A DNA stretch of 64,000 bases from an uncultured Paraburkholderia sp. (GCA_940747215.1 CALNWS010000004.1:1-64000), one strand, 5' to 3'; positions 10,247 through 22,092 are shown, counted from the first letter of the stretch. The notes: generated by a model not told the origin, from the sequence alone. Program-made: numbers and translations.

Positions 10247-12694
10247 ATGCCGAGGTTCATCCTAGTGCTCGTCATTGCTGCCCTTGCGCTCGTCTATGTG
10301 CAGGCGCGCGCTTCATGGTGGCTGACCTTCATGATCGTCTGGGTGGCCGCTGCGCATGTCACCGGCGCAGCAGGTCAGGTCGCGACCACCGTGCTCGCTA
10401 TCCTCTTCGTATTGCCCGCGCTCGTGCTAACGATCAAGCCGCTGCGCCGCACATGGCTCGCGAAGCCCGTGGTCGACATCTTCCGCAAGATCCTCCCGGA
10501 GATGTCGCCCACCGAGCGCGACGCGATCGAAGCCGGCACCGTCTGGTGGGACGCTCAACTGTTCTCGGGCCGTCCGCACAGGGACACGCTGCTCGGCTAC
10601 GGACCGGCCACGCTCACGCCCGAAGAGCAGTCGTTCCTCGACGTCGAATGCGAAAAGCTTTGCGATCTCGTGAACGACTGGGAAACCACGATGGTCTGGC
10701 AGGATCTTTCGCCGACCACTTGGCAATACATCAAGGACAAAGGCTTTCTCGGCATGACCATTCCGAAGCAGTACGGCGGCAAGCAGTTCTCCGCCTACGC
10801 GCATTCGCAGGTCATCATGAAACTCGCCACGCGCTGCTCGGCCGCCGCCGTCTCGGTGATGGTACCGAACTCGCTCGGCCCCGCCGAACTGCTGATGCAC
10901 TACGGCACCGAAGAACAGAAAAAACACTACCTGCCGCGTCTCGCGCGCGGCGAGGAAATTCCCTGCTTCGCACTCACGAGTCCTTACGCGGGTTCGGACG
11001 CTGCCGTGATTCCCGACGTCGGCATCGTCTGCAAGGGCACGTTCGAAGGACGCGAAACGCTCGGTTTTCACGTGACGTGGGACAAGTGCTACATCACGTT
11101 CGGCTCGATCGCCACCGTGCTCGGCCTCGCATTCCGAGCGCTCGATCCCGACCGTCTGCTGGGCGGCGACGCCGAACCCGGCATCACCTGCGCGCTGATT
11201 CCGACGGACCATCCCGGCGTGAACATCGGCCGCCGTCACTGGCCGCTGAACGCGGTGTTCCAGAACGGCCCGAACTCGGGCAAGGACGTGTTCATTCCGC
11301 TCGACTGGGTGATCGGCGGGCGCGCGCAGGTCGGCAACGGCTGGCGCACGCTAATGAAATATCTCGCGGCGGGCCGCGCGATTTCGCTGCCTTCGTCGAA
11401 CGTCGGCATGGCGAAGATCGCCGTGCGCGGCACCGGTGCCTACGCCGCGGTGCGCCATCAGTTCCGCACCGCCGTCGGCAAATTCGAAGGCGTGCAGGAA
11501 GCGCTCGGCCGCATGGGCGGCAACCTCTACGTGATGGACGCCGCGCGCCGCCTTTCCGCGCATGCCGTGGATCTCGGCGATCGCCAAATATCACATCACC
11601 GAACGCACGCGCATGGTGATCAACGACGGCATGGACGTCGCCGCCGGCAAAGGCATCTGCATGGGGCCGTCGAGCTTTCTTGCGCGCGCCTATAACAGGT
11701 GTCGATCGCGATCACCGTGGAAGACGCGATCCGCTGCCATCCGTAAGTGCTGAAGGAAATGGCTGCCACGCGTGACGAAGACTTACGGTCGCGCGCTGCG
11801 CGAGTTCGATGCGGCATTCTTCGGTCACGTGAGCTTCACGCTTTCCAACGTGGTGAGCAGCTTCGTCTACGGTGTGACGGGCGGCGCCTTCATCACGAAG
11901 CCACGCGCGGCCTACGCGCCGCTCCACGTCTACCATCGCGCCGCCACGCGCATGTCCACCGCATTCGCGCTGCTCGCCGACGTCTCCATGTTCGTGCTCG
12001 GCGGCGACCTGAAACGTCGCGAACGCATCTCCGCGCGGCTTGGCGACATGCTTTCGCAGCTTTACTTGATCTCGGCCACGCTCAAGCGTTTCGAGGACGA
12101 AGGCCGCCAGCAGGAAGACCTGCCACTCGTGCGCTGGGGCGCTGGAGCGTGGAGGATTCGCTGTACCGCGCGCAGCAAGCGCTCGACGGCGCCGTGTGCT
12201 CGCCAACTATCCGAACCGGCTCGCCGCGGGCCTCGTGCGCGCGCTCACGTTCCCGTTTGGACTGCCTCACCCTGAACCGTCCGACCGTATCGGCAGCGAC
12301 ATCGCCGAACTGATGCAGACGCCGGGCGCCGCGCGCAACCGCCTCGTGTCGGACTCGTACGTGCCGCATCCGGATGTCGATGCGCTCGGTTACGCGAAGT
12401 CGTCTTCGAACCGAACCCGCGCTTCACGCAGATCGACCAGAAGCTGCGCGATGCCGTCAAACAGGGCGTGCTCGAACCGATGCCGCAGAGTCTCTCGCGA
12501 ATCTTGCCACGTGGACCGACACCGCGCAGCAGAAAGGTCTGATCGATGCGGAAGAGCGCCGCGTGATCGACGATTACGCCCGCTATGGCGCGCTCGTCGT
12601 GAAGGTGGAAGACTTCCCCGCCGACTTCGACATGCTGTCGAACCTGCAAAAGCGCAAGGAGACGCTCGAAAAGGCGCTGGAACTGGCGGCCTGA
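10247..12694 (+). pseudogene. fadE: Acyl-CoA dehydrogenase FadE pseudogene
   Basis: The start MPRFILVLVIAALALVYVQA at 10247 has an AGGAGGA site 6 bp upstream. The N-terminus is hydrophobic, as in membrane-associated FadE (about 815-830 residues). The first frame is open to about 11580 and includes EEIPCFALTSPYAGSDAA and the flavin/substrate regions. Later parts lie in other frames: KYHITERTRMVINDGMDVAA, the piece after [40 protein letters not shown] and VIDDYARYGALVVKVEDFPA, ending at 12694. Around 11700-11750 the sequence jumps from SIAITVE to AIRCHP, an internal deletion, and a TAA interrupts HP*VLKEMA. FadE catalyses the first step of beta-oxidation. This copy is dead. Confidence 0.9.
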
Positions 12695-12826
12695 GTTCAC
12701 AAACGAGTCATAGCGAGTCATATAACAACAGCCGTGCAAGGCGCGCCGCACTCGGTGCACACTGACACTCGTCCACGTTTCGCCGAATGGAATTTTCCCG
12801 ACGCGGCCAGCGGAGCAACGCCAAAC

Positions 12827-13946
12827 ATGAACGACTCTTACCTGAACTTCGTCAATTCGCCGTTCGGCGCGCGCCTCGCGCGTTCGCTCGGCATACCGAA
12901 GCCCGAAGTGCTGCGCCGCTATCGCGCCGACCGGCCCGAGTTTGAGGGCATGGTTGCGCTCGGTGCGGGACGCGAGCCGCAACTGCTCGACGCGCTTGCC
13001 GATCTGGTGGCGAGCATCGGTGTGACGAGCGTCGCGCATGAAAGCGCCGGCGCCTGGGTGCCGCTCGCCAATCGCCACGGGCTGATGACCGGCCGCTTCG
13101 AGGCGGCGGAAAGCGGCTCGAAGCCAAACTCGCGGCGCTGATTTTCGACGCGAGTGGTATCGAAGACAGCAGCCAGCTCGAACCGCTGCACCGCTTCTTT
13201 TACGACACGCTGCGCTCGCTCGGCAAGTGCGGACGCATCGTCGTGCTCGGCCGGCCGCCGGAAAGCTGCGCGAACCCGCCCCGCGCCAGTGGACGGCGCA
13301 ACGCGCGCTCGAAAGCCTCACGCGCTCGCTCGGCAAGGAGGCGCGGCATCACGTCCAATCTCGTGTAAGTGGAAGCGGGCGCTGAAAACGGCATCGAGGC
13401 AACGCTCCGATTCTTTCTTTCACCGCGCTCGGCTTATGTGTCTGGGCAAGTCGTGCGCATCGGCGCCGCGCATTCGAACGCAACGAACACCACCACGTTC
13501 GACTGGAAGCAGCCGTTCGCCGGCCGTCGCGCGGTCGTAACGGGCGCGGCGCGCGGCATCGGTGCCTCGATTGCGAACGTGCTCGCCGCGGAAGGCGCGC
13601 ACGTCATCGGCATCGACATTCCGTCGGCGCAGGACGCGCTCGACGAACTGGGCGTGGACATCGGCTCGACGAACTGGGCGTGGACATCGTCGTGCACAAC
13701 GCCGGCATCAAGAAAGACAAGACCATCGCGAAGATGACCGACGCCGCCTGGCAAAACGTAATCGACATCAATCTGTCGGTGCAGGAACGTATCAACGATG
13801 CGTCCATCAGCGGCATTGCGGGCAATCTCGGCCAAACCAACTGCGACGTCGCGCAGACCATCGCGTGGTTCGCGCATCCGGGTTCCGCGAGTGTAACCGG
13901 GCAAATCGTGCGCGTGTGCTGCGGACAAAGCCTGATTGGAGCGTGA
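12827..13946 (+). pseudogene. 3-oxoacyl-ACP reductase (FabG4-like SDR) pseudogene
   Basis: The start MNDSYLNFVNSPFGARLARS at 12827 belongs to the long two-domain FabG-like reductases (about 450 residues) that sit beside fadE in Burkholderia. The first domain breaks near 13130 (ESGSKPNSRR versus the shifted LIFDASGIEDSSQLEPLHRF). The Rossmann nucleotide-binding motif GAARGIGASIANVLAAEGAH is readable in another frame. After IDIPSAQDALDELG the sequence passes directly to VDIVVHNAGIKKDKTIAKMT, so about 25 residues are missing, and a perfect 26-bp tandem duplication (13638-13689) sits at that joint. Further catalytic-domain residues are lost between VQERINDA and SISGIAGNLGQTNCD. Confidence 0.85.
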
Positions 13947-13948
13947 CC

Positions 13949-14660
13949 ATGAGCGACTCAGGCGATCCGTTCGGAAGCGACCACGCGTCGTACACGGCAC
14001 GGCTCGACGGCGCGCGGCCGAAGACCGTCGTCATCGAGCAGTTGCCGCCGACCGCGAAACCCTACGGGCGCGAGGCGCAGTTGCCGGCGTTGCGCCTCGT
14101 GCGTCCGGCCGTCGCGCTCGACGCCGGTTCGATCTGGCGTTACGCGCGCGTGGTCGGCTTCATTCCCGAGCACGGCGTGCCGCTCACGTATCCTCATCTG
14201 CTCGCGTTTCCCATGCATCTGCTGATGCTCACCGACCCGGCGTTCCCGTGGCCCGCGCTCGGCCTCGTGCATCTGGCGAATCACGTGCGGCTGCGCCGTC
14301 CGCTCGCCTACAAGGACACGTTGCGCGTCGAGGTGGTGCTGCGTCACGACAACGGCCAAGCGTTCGTACTGCACACGCGCATCTATCGGCGCAGCGAAGC
14401 CGTATGGGACGGCGACAGCGTCTACCTGAAACGCGGCGTGACCACGCTCGGCAGCGCACTCGATCCGCTCGAACTCGGACCCGATCCGTTGCAACGCATT
14501 GCGCGCTGGCAACTCGCATCGCAACTCGGGCGCGATTACGCAAAGGTGTCAGGCGACTAGAACCCGATTCACCTCACCGCGCTGTCGGCGAAAGTGTTCA
14601 GCTTTCTCCGCGCGATTGCGCACGGCATGTGGACGCTCGCACGCGCCGCCGCATTGCAGC
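13949..14660 (+). pseudogene. MaoC-family hydratase pseudogene (nonsense codon, 3' end lost)
   Basis: The reading starts at ATG 13949, 3 bp after the fabG remnant, and gives 203 residues (including YARVVGFIPEHGVPLTYPHL, LANHVRLRRPLAYKDTLRVE) before a TAG at 14558-14560. The same frame goes on after the stop with NPIHLTALSAKVF and RAIAHGMWTLARA. This is the MaoC hot-dog hydratase motif YAxVSGDxNPIH, so the stop replaced one residue, probably Tyr. The remaining C-terminus is missing. The sequence runs straight into the 3' end of the convergent flavin oxidase. MaoC proteins hydrate 2-enoyl thioesters. An acetyl-CoA acyltransferase often found between fabG and maoC in this cluster is absent. Confidence 0.85.
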
Positions 14661-16214
<1,554 letters not shown>

Positions 16215-16218
<4 letters not shown>

Positions 16219-16751
16219 GACCCGGACCTTCGCGCGGCGCAATTCGGCGCACGTGCGTCAGCGCCGCCGCCATGCGACATGCCGCCCCAGCCGTGCATGG
16301 ACGAGCCGCCATGCCAGCCGCCGCGTCCACCCATGCCAGACGATCCATACGGTCCGTAGCCTCCGTGCGGTCCGTGCACATAACGCACATGATCCATGTG
16401 GTGAAAATGATAAAAACGGTCGATGAAAACCACCGACACACCGGCGCCGAAAAACACCGGCGGACTCCAGTACCAAAGATCGTAGTAGTAGATCGGCGCG
16501 TCCGCCAGCGCCTCGTCCGCCGGATCGCCTTCGACGATCTGCCAGCTGCCGTCGGGCTGCGGGCACGCGCGGCCGCTGATCGGCTGCATGACGCCGTCGA
16601 TCTGCGCCTGCCCCGTGTGTGACGAACCTGCATGACGCGTCGCCCGATGACGCGTCCGTATCCGCGCTTTGGCCGCACACGCCGCGCACAAGCTAAGCAG
16701 GCCATGACTGACGCCCGCGAGCCTGCTGCCTGACCGATGAAGAGTGAACAT
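16215..16751 (-). pseudogene. Probable broken His/Gly-rich lipoprotein gene
   Basis: The frame is open for 178 codons. Residues from about 48 onward (GQAQIDGVMQPISGRACPQP, then DGSWQIVEGDPADE) and a Tyr/Phe/His/Gly-rich tail (YYYDLWYWSPPVFFGAGVSV, RFYHFHHMDHVRYVHG) look like a real secreted Burkholderia protein of unknown function. The N-terminal part does not. A lipoprotein-like signal with an Ala/Cys cluster (LLSLCAACAAKA) is followed by Arg-rich text, while neighbouring frames read ADTDASSGDAS and MQVRHT, which fit better. A double frameshift before GQAQID is the simplest reading. The stop overlaps the ATG of the oxidase by 3 bp. Confidence 0.5.
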
Positions 16752-16969
16752 GATGCCGCCGCTTCGACGCGCTGGCGTGGCGACTCACACAACACGGGTC
16801 GACGCCGTAAAGACACCGTCGCTTTGCCTTGCCGGTGCGCGCGCAGCAACGGCGCGCGCCAGCATCAGGTAAACGACGTGGCGCGCCGCGCTATTCCGGG
16901 GTCGCGGCGCGCGCGCCGGCGATTTCCGTTACGACATATTGCAGACGTCGAACACGGATGCGGCGGCCC

Positions 16970-17809
16970 TCATTGCCACGATTCCGGCTTGCCGCCGAGC
17001 GCTGCACAGACGTCGATCGCGATCGAGCGAAGCTTGCCTTCCGGGATCGGGCCGGAAAGCGCGAGCCCATGCCGTCGTTCACCCAGTAGAAGGTGCGGCG
17101 GTTGCCGTCGCGAAAGAGGTGGAAGTCGGTTTCGTCGCGCGCCGTGCCCGTGACATACAGCGTAAAACGCGTACCGCCGCCGTTCTCATACATGAGCTGC
17201 GCGGCGGAACCGGCCTCGCCCGGCAGCAGCTGGCCGCCCACCAGCGAATAAGCCATATTCCTCTGCAGCGACGGTACCGAAAGCGGACGGTTCAGCCGCT
17301 TGTACAGCCAGTTGATCAGATGCGCCTCTTCGCTCGCCGCCACTTCCACCGGATGACGCTGCTCCAGCGTGTACACCGCGTACGCGACATCGGCGCGCTC
17401 GGCAAAACTCGGCGGATGGCCGGACCGTTCCAGGCGCCGCCCGTCAACCGCGGCGCGAGCGGCCCGAGCGCGAGCGTGAGCCCCGCGCCGGCCGCGAGCC
17501 AGCATGCCGCGATGGCCACGCGCTACCACCACGGCGCCGAACGGCGCACGACGATATACGCGCGGGCTCCGCATCGTGCCGAAAGGGATCGTCGGCACGC
17601 TCGCTCTGGCAGGCGGCGAGGCCATCGTATGCCTCGTGCGCCACGTGTGCTTCGTGCGCGGCACGCGGCGACGTTGCGCCCGCGTCCGCTTTCTGCCCGA
17701 CCAGCGGGCCGCGCAGCGCGATCAGCGCTTCGATCGCGGCACGCTCGGCGGGCAGCAATTCACTGTCGACAAACGCCGACAGTGCTCGCAGGTCGAGCCC
17801 TTCGGGCAA
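16970..17809 (-). pseudogene. ECF anti-sigma factor pseudogene
   Basis: The N-terminal part LRALSAFVDSELLPAERAAI is a zinc-finger-type/RsiW-like anti-sigma opening. A frameshifted membrane helix follows (AIAACWLAAGAGLTLALGPL). The periplasmic portion is in a third frame (HPPSFAERADVAYAVYTLEQ, HLINWLYKRLNRPLSVPSLQ, VTGTARDETDFHLFRDGNRR). The true C-terminus is shifted once more (PIPEGKLRSIAIDVCAALGG, stop at 16970). At least three frame changes are needed. It would have been a membrane-bound inhibitor of the ECF sigma factor encoded just upstream, which is also broken. Confidence 0.75.
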
Positions 17810-17842
17810 GCTGGGATCGTGGTCGTCAGTTTCTCACTACTT

Positions 17843-18146
17843 TCAATGCAGAAGGTTTCGCGCCGGATTCGCCGCGCTCCCCGCGGCCGTGCCGCTGGCC
17901 GGTCCGTCGTTGAGCAGCACGCGCAAATGCTCGCGCGCCCACGACAGACGCGACATCACCGTGCCGCAGGATGGTCAGAAGCCATGCCCACAAATTGCTG
18001 CCCGGCCGGAACGCGGACCAGCGCGCGAGCGCGCGCTCCGCCGTATCCTGCACGAGATCGTCGGCCTAGGCACGGTCGCCCGTCAGTGCGCGCGCATAGC
18101 AGCGCAACTGCGGGAGCCACGAAATCACTTCTGCTTCGAAACTCAC
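17843..18146 (-). pseudogene. ECF-subfamily RNA polymerase sigma factor pseudogene (internally deleted)
   Basis: A GTG start at 18146 with a GAGGAG site gives VSFEAEVISWLPQLRCYARA. A TAG then interrupts LTGDRA*ADDLVQDTAERAL. Region 2 (ALARWSAFRPGSNLWAWLLT) runs directly into GTVMSRLSWAREHLRVLL, which is the end of region 4 (recognition helix). The linker and most of region 4 are deleted, roughly 60-70 residues. The gene ends at NPARNLLH*. ECF sigma factors of this kind respond to envelope or oxidative stress through the adjacent anti-sigma factor. Both partners are destroyed here. Confidence 0.8.
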
Positions 18147-18158
18147 CCGATACGCTCC

Positions 18159-18299
18159 TCAGTAGCCGCCGCTGCTGCCGCTGCCGCTCGTGCTCGACAC
18201 GCCGCCGTCGGTGGCCGACGTGCACGCGCTCGTTCCGAGTGCGCCCAGCGTGAGCGTGAGCATCAGGAAAAAGGCGGAAAAAATACGGAATGGTTTCAT
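18159..18299 (-). CDS. Small lipoprotein-like peptide
   Basis: This 46-residue reading frame starts MKPFRIFSAFFLMLTLTLGA. It has a classic signal peptide with a Cys at the probable lipobox (GTSACTSA) and a short Gly/Ser tail ending SSGGY. Similar tiny lipoproteins often precede ECF sigma operons in Burkholderia, and this one sits 12 bp upstream of the sigma start. Because the regulatory pair downstream is dead, its function, if any, is unknown. It could be a relic that has escaped damage by being small. Confidence 0.55.
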   Translation of the reverse strand: MKPFRIFSAFFLMLTLTLGALGTSACTSATDGGVSSTSGSGSSGGY

Positions 18300-18640
18300 G
18301 ATCGGTTTCCTCGCGAAAGCCTGGCATTCGTTCTGCGATCTGCCTGGCGATCTGCCTTGCAATCTCGCCTGCACTGCCCGGCGTTCAGTCGGCCGCGCGC
18401 GGAATGCAACGCCACCATGCATGACATAACGCAGGCCGATGGCGATTTATTCCATTCGCGGTGTCCGATACGCTATTTTTCCGCCAGACGCGCCGGGATG
18501 GACAGCGCCGGGCGGCAGAATGCGACATTCGTTCGCAAATTCGTAACTCAACGTTACAGCCAATAGTTATCAGATGCTTATGTTCCCACAAGCCGTTATA
18601 GTGGACGCAGTTCGCCCGTCGACGCGTTCCGCCCCCCAAC

Positions 18641-18668
18641 AGGGTAGAATCGCGAGGGTAGAATCGTG
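18641..18668 (+). repeat. 14-bp near-perfect tandem duplication in the hfq2 leader
   Basis: AGGGTAGAATCGCG at 18641-18654 is followed immediately by AGGGTAGAATCGTG at 18655-18668, with 13 of 14 positions identical. It lies 30 bp upstream of the start codon. It could alter the leader or -10 region, because GGTAGAAT resembles an extended -10. Confidence 0.8.
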
Positions 18669-18698
18669 GCGAACACCATTTACTAACCTGAATTCTCC

Positions 18699-19136
18699 AT
18701 GGCTTCTGCAGAATCGCATCCGCAAAATGACTTCATGAACGCCGCGCGCAAGGAACGGAAGCGCGTTGAGATCTACCTCGTCAACGGCATCCGCCTGACG
18801 GGCTGCATTGAGTCGTTCGATCAGTATCTGGTAATGCTGCGCACGCCCGTCGGGCTGCAAGGCATCTACAAGCGCGCGATCTCCACTATCCAGCTCGACA
18901 CCGGCACGCGTCCTGTGCCGCTCACCGGCCGCCCTTCGCATGGCCACACCACGCGCGGGCCGCACGGTTCACGTGAACCGCGCGAGTCGTATGGCGCGTC
19001 GTCCGACCGTCCGGGTTCCGACCGCAGCAGCAGCTCGTCGGATGGCCCGGTGGTCGTCACGCGCCGCCGGCGTCTGTTCGGCACGGGTGGCGACGGCGGC
19101 AATCATAGTGGCGGCAACCACGGCAATCACGAGTAA
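18699..19136 (+). CDS. Hfq-family RNA chaperone with extended C-terminus (Hfq2-like)
   Basis: This 145-residue protein begins [20 protein letters not shown]. Residues about 10-75 form the Sm fold: [34 protein letters not shown], and the Sm2 motif [10 protein letters not shown]. Canonical Hfq has YKHAIST, so the conserved His is Arg here. The C-terminal half is a Gly/Ser/Arg/His-rich, probably disordered tail ending [13 protein letters not shown]. Burkholderia cenocepacia encodes a short Hfq and a long Hfq2, and length and tail composition fit Hfq2. Hfq hexamers bind small RNAs and mRNAs and promote their pairing. The gene is intact and monocistronic by position. A 14-bp near-perfect duplication lies in its leader. 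Confidence 0.88.
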   Translation: MASAESHPQNDFMNAARKERKRVEIYLVNGIRLTGCIESFDQYLVMLRTPVGLQGIYKRAISTIQLDTGTRPVPLTGRPSHGHTTRGPHGSREPRESYGASSDRPGSDRSSSSSDGPVVVTRRRRLFGTGGDGGNHSGGNHGNHE

Positions 19137-19148
19137 CGTGCATGAATA

Positions 19149-19171
19149 GCGCGCTTCCAGCGGAAGCGCGC
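19149..19171 (+). terminator. GC-rich hairpin after hfq2
   Basis: GCGCGCTTCC (19149-19158) and GGAAGCGCGC (19162-19171) form a perfect 10-bp stem with a 3-nt loop, 12 bp after the hfq2 stop. No T-run follows, so it may be a weak terminator or an RNA-stabilising hairpin. Confidence 0.5.
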
Positions 19172-19839
19172 GGCAATCGGCCCGGCTGTTCATTGGGTCG
19201 ATTCGTTGGGCCGATTTGCTGGATCGATTCGCTGAGTCAGCTCAACGGGTCGGTCTGCCGGATGGATCGGCCAAGTCAGTCTGCCAATTCCGTCTGCCAG
19301 GGCGATCGCCCTCCTCACTCTGCCGGGTCAGTCCGAAGCGGTACCGAGCCGCCGGCTGTTTCGTTGCCCAATCCAAGTGTTCGAGTTCCGCTTCGACGAC
19401 ATGCGAAGCGTGAAAGCGTTGCGGGCTCGCGGATTTCTTTCGTTCCATTATTGTCGCTGCCTTCCGGTTGGCGGGTTCCGTCTGCGATTGCATGGGCTCC
19501 TCTTTGCGGACGTTTGTCTTCGTTCGATCGATGCACATACCGAAAACGAGTTGATGCGTAATGGTTTGAAGTACCGCTTTAAGGTTTGAAGTACCGCTTT
19601 AAAAAACTGCGCTGCGGCCACACCGGCGTGGCGGATTTGACAAGGATCACGGCCGACGCCATGTTCCGCCTCGTGCGATGGTTGTCGGAAGCGACTACGG
19701 AAACCCCGTCAGAAACCGCTTTAAGAATCTGAATCGAAGCTATCGCGAATCCGAACGCCACTTGGCCATCCGGCCGATGTTCGCCGCGAGCCACTTTGCG
19801 CTATGCTGGATTGTCGCTACTCATTCCATGGAGCACGTC
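19172..19839. other. 668-bp region without a recognisable gene
   Basis: It holds a stretch rich in GTCTGCC/GTCAG words (19200-19340), a perfect 12-bp palindrome GGGCGATCGCCC at 19300-19311, a 20-bp tandem duplication at 19563-19602, and AT-richer sequence before the next small gene. Open frames here carry no known domain. Confidence 0.45.
19563..19602 (+). repeat. Perfect 20-bp tandem duplication
   Basis: GGTTTGAAGTACCGCTTTAA occurs at 19563-19582 and again, without a gap, at 19583-19602. It lies in non-coding sequence. The perfect identity points to a recent slippage or unequal-exchange event. Confidence 0.95.
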
Positions 19840-20031
19840 ATGACTGGCAAGAAGGAACACGCGTCTCACCCCACTCCAACCGCCGCGGATAACGGGCCGC
19901 CGCTGGAGTCAGTCGAGAGCCGTCTCGACGAGGCATTGGAAGAAAGTTTTCCGGCGAGCGATCCGGTCGCGATCGATTCCGTCGACCCGAACGATCCGCG
20001 AGTGAAAGCGGCACGCGAAGGGAAAAAGTAG
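19840..20031 (+). CDS. Small conserved hypothetical protein
   Basis: This 63-residue acidic protein starts MTGKKEHASHPTPTAADNGP. It contains ESRLDEALEESFPASDPVAI, a motif seen in many short proteobacterial proteins of unknown role. The start at 19840 is preferred over the Met four codons upstream because GGAG at 19830-19833 then has normal spacing. No signal peptide, membrane segment or cysteine is present. It stands alone between two spacers. Function unknown. Confidence 0.7.
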   Translation: MTGKKEHASHPTPTAADNGPPLESVESRLDEALEESFPASDPVAIDSVDPNDPRVKAAREGKK

Positions 20032-20451
20032 CATTGAGCACGTGCGCTGCGAGCGGCATATGAAGCGCTTGCGATTGGCAGCGATTCGAGATGCGGTGGA
20101 CAAGATGGAAATGGAGCAATGGCGCGCGAACAGCAACACGTTCCGCGCCGCTCGCTTTCTTGGCGCTTCGATTTTTCGCGTGGCGATACATGCCACTTCA
20201 CGCGGCCCGATACCGCCCGAGGCCGCTCATGCAATTCGCAAGAAAATGCTGCGAACGCAGTGAGTTGCGCCCGGCAGATGAACGCGCACTAAGCACGCAA
20301 TAAGCACGAGATCAACGCGCAATCAACATCGCGATCACCGGTCGGCCATCCCAATAAAATCGGGCGAGGCCGAAAGCGCACGATACGTCGCGCTGCCGGA
20401 CTCGCCCGATATGCTTCGGATGTGCTTCAGATAAGCTTCAGCCCACCAAGC
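20032..20451. other. 420-bp spacer without a recognisable gene
   Basis: No domain-bearing frame, RNA or clear terminator is visible. Around 20280-20330 there is a run of loosely repeated words (AAGCACG, ATCAACGCGCAAT). Confidence 0.4.
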
Positions 20452-21169
20452 TCAGTGCGTGGGCAAACCGCTTTCCAGCTGACGCTGCAGTTACGCCACC
20501 TGACGCTGCGCCGCGCGCAACTGGTCTTGCGCCGCCGCCTTCTGCTGCGCGAGCGCCGTGGCTTCGGCACGGGTTTGCTGCTGCTGTGTCGTGACGATGT
20601 TCTGCTGCTGACGCGCCACTTCGATATCCGCCTGCAGCCGATTCGCGCGGTCCTGCGACACCGCGATCATGCTGTTCGGTGAACGCCTTCTGCGCTTCGA
20701 GTTGCGTACGGCGAATTTCCACATCGGAGAGCCGCAGCGTCTGACGCACAAAATCCTTGTAGATCATGTCGGCACGTGCAGCGTCCTGCGTCTTGATCAC
20801 GCGCCAGAAATTTTTCTGCTGGAACAGCGCGACGTAGTACGTCATCTCCTTGCCATAAAACAGCAGGCTCGCATCGTAGCTGCCGTTGTAGGTCGTACGC
20901 AATTCGCTCAGGTCGGAGCCACAGATCATCTGCTGCAATTCCGCGACGTTACCCGCAGTGGATTGCTTCGCTTCATCGGGCGTGAGCGCCGAGGTTTGCG
21001 CCTAGCCACCCGACGACGTTGCAGCCGGTAACGCTGTCGTAGCGGCGGACTGGGAAACAACGCCAGCGCTGGAGTTGTCTGGCAGAGCCTGCGCGTTCAC
21101 ACCTTGCACAGTTCCGATCGCGATGATCGCGGCCAAGGCAACCTGCCGTAGTTTCGACTTTCGGTCCAT
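20452..21169 (-). pseudogene. DUF2968-type periplasmic protein pseudogene
   Basis: The start MDRKSKLRQVALAAIIAIGT at 21169 gives a signal peptide ending near VNAQA. A TAG then interrupts ATSSGG*AQTSALTPDEAK. The conserved core is intact for a stretch (MICGSDLSELRTTYNGSYDA, EMTYYVALFQQKNFWRVIKT). After KAFTEQ the frame shifts to MIAVSQDRANRLQADIEVAR with a Gln-rich coiled coil. A TAA interrupts AQRQVA*LQRQLE before the normal end at 20452. Two nonsense codons and one frameshift therefore inactivate it. The family is common in Burkholderia and of unknown function. Confidence 0.75.
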
Positions 21170-21216
21170 GTAATTCCTACTTGAACAGTTTTTGTTTTAG
21201 TCCAATCGTTTCATTA

Positions 21217-22092
21217 TTACTCACTTTCACGCGTTTCGGGCTCTTCGTCGAAAATTTGGTACTTGCGCATTTTCTCCCATAAAATCTTGTGGTTAATGCC
21301 TAAATAAAGCCCTGTATCATGCCTGCGCCAGCCATTCGCATCGAGTGCGGCGAGCACGCGATTGCGCTCTGTCATATCCCACATTTGCTGCGGTCCACCA
21401 GCACTTCGGCGGCGCTCTCGGCCGGCACCGGTTGCGACGTGAGCGAGCGCGAGGAGCCGCTGCAAACGCGCCGACCTAGCGCACGGTCACGCCGATCCGC
21501 TTGGCGAGATTGCGCAACTCGCGCACATTGCCAGAGAAATACGTGTCGGCCACGGCATCCGCGAGCCAGTATGGAGATCCGGCAAGGCCGAGAGACGATC
21601 GTTGCCGACCACCTGTGTGCAATGAACGCCTTGAAGATGGCGATCTTGTCGACCGCGCCGCGTTCTTCGAGCGACGGAATCTTCAACTCGATCACCGCGA
21701 GCCGGTAGTAGAGGTCCGCGCGGAACGTGCCCTCTTTCACGAGCTGCGGCAAGATCTTATTGGTTGCGGCCACGAGACGGAAATCGAGCTTGACGGGCGT
21801 CGCCGAACCGATCCGCGTGACCGCGCTGTCTTCGAGTACACGCAGCAGCTTCACCTGCTGATAGAGCGGCAGATCGCCGATTTCATCGAGAAAGAGCGTG
21901 CCGCCGTCGGCCTGTTCGAAATAGCATTATGCGCGACGACTGCGCCCGTGAACGAGCCTTTCGAGTGCCTGAAAAGAGCGATATGCGTTCCTTGCCGACA
22001 CCGGTTTCGCCGTGCACGAGCACACTCGTGTCGCAGTCCGCGAAGGTGTCCACTTCGTGCAGCAGCGCCTGCATGCATTCCGAGTTGGCGAT
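21217..22092 (-). pseudogene. Sigma-54-dependent activator pseudogene (fused to cpaF by deletion)
   Basis: The AAA+ domain is readable. It begins [20 protein letters not shown] with Walker A GETGVGKE, then a shifted GAFTGA-loop region ([12 protein letters not shown]), [14 protein letters not shown], and [20 protein letters not shown]. The arginine region lies in another frame ([20 protein letters not shown]). The Fis-type HTH end is TERNRVLAALDANGWRRHDT with LWEKMRKYQIFDEEPETRES. There are several frame changes, a short internal deletion after GKERI, and no N-terminal domain of its own. In related genomes this regulator lies at the far end of the tad pilus locus. Here its 5' part is replaced by cpaF sequence. 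Confidence 0.85.

Noticed and set aside
19200..19340. GTCTGCC-rich stretch as a CRISPR or repeat gene
   Set aside because: Words recur irregularly without fixed period or spacer length. It is only low-complexity sequence.
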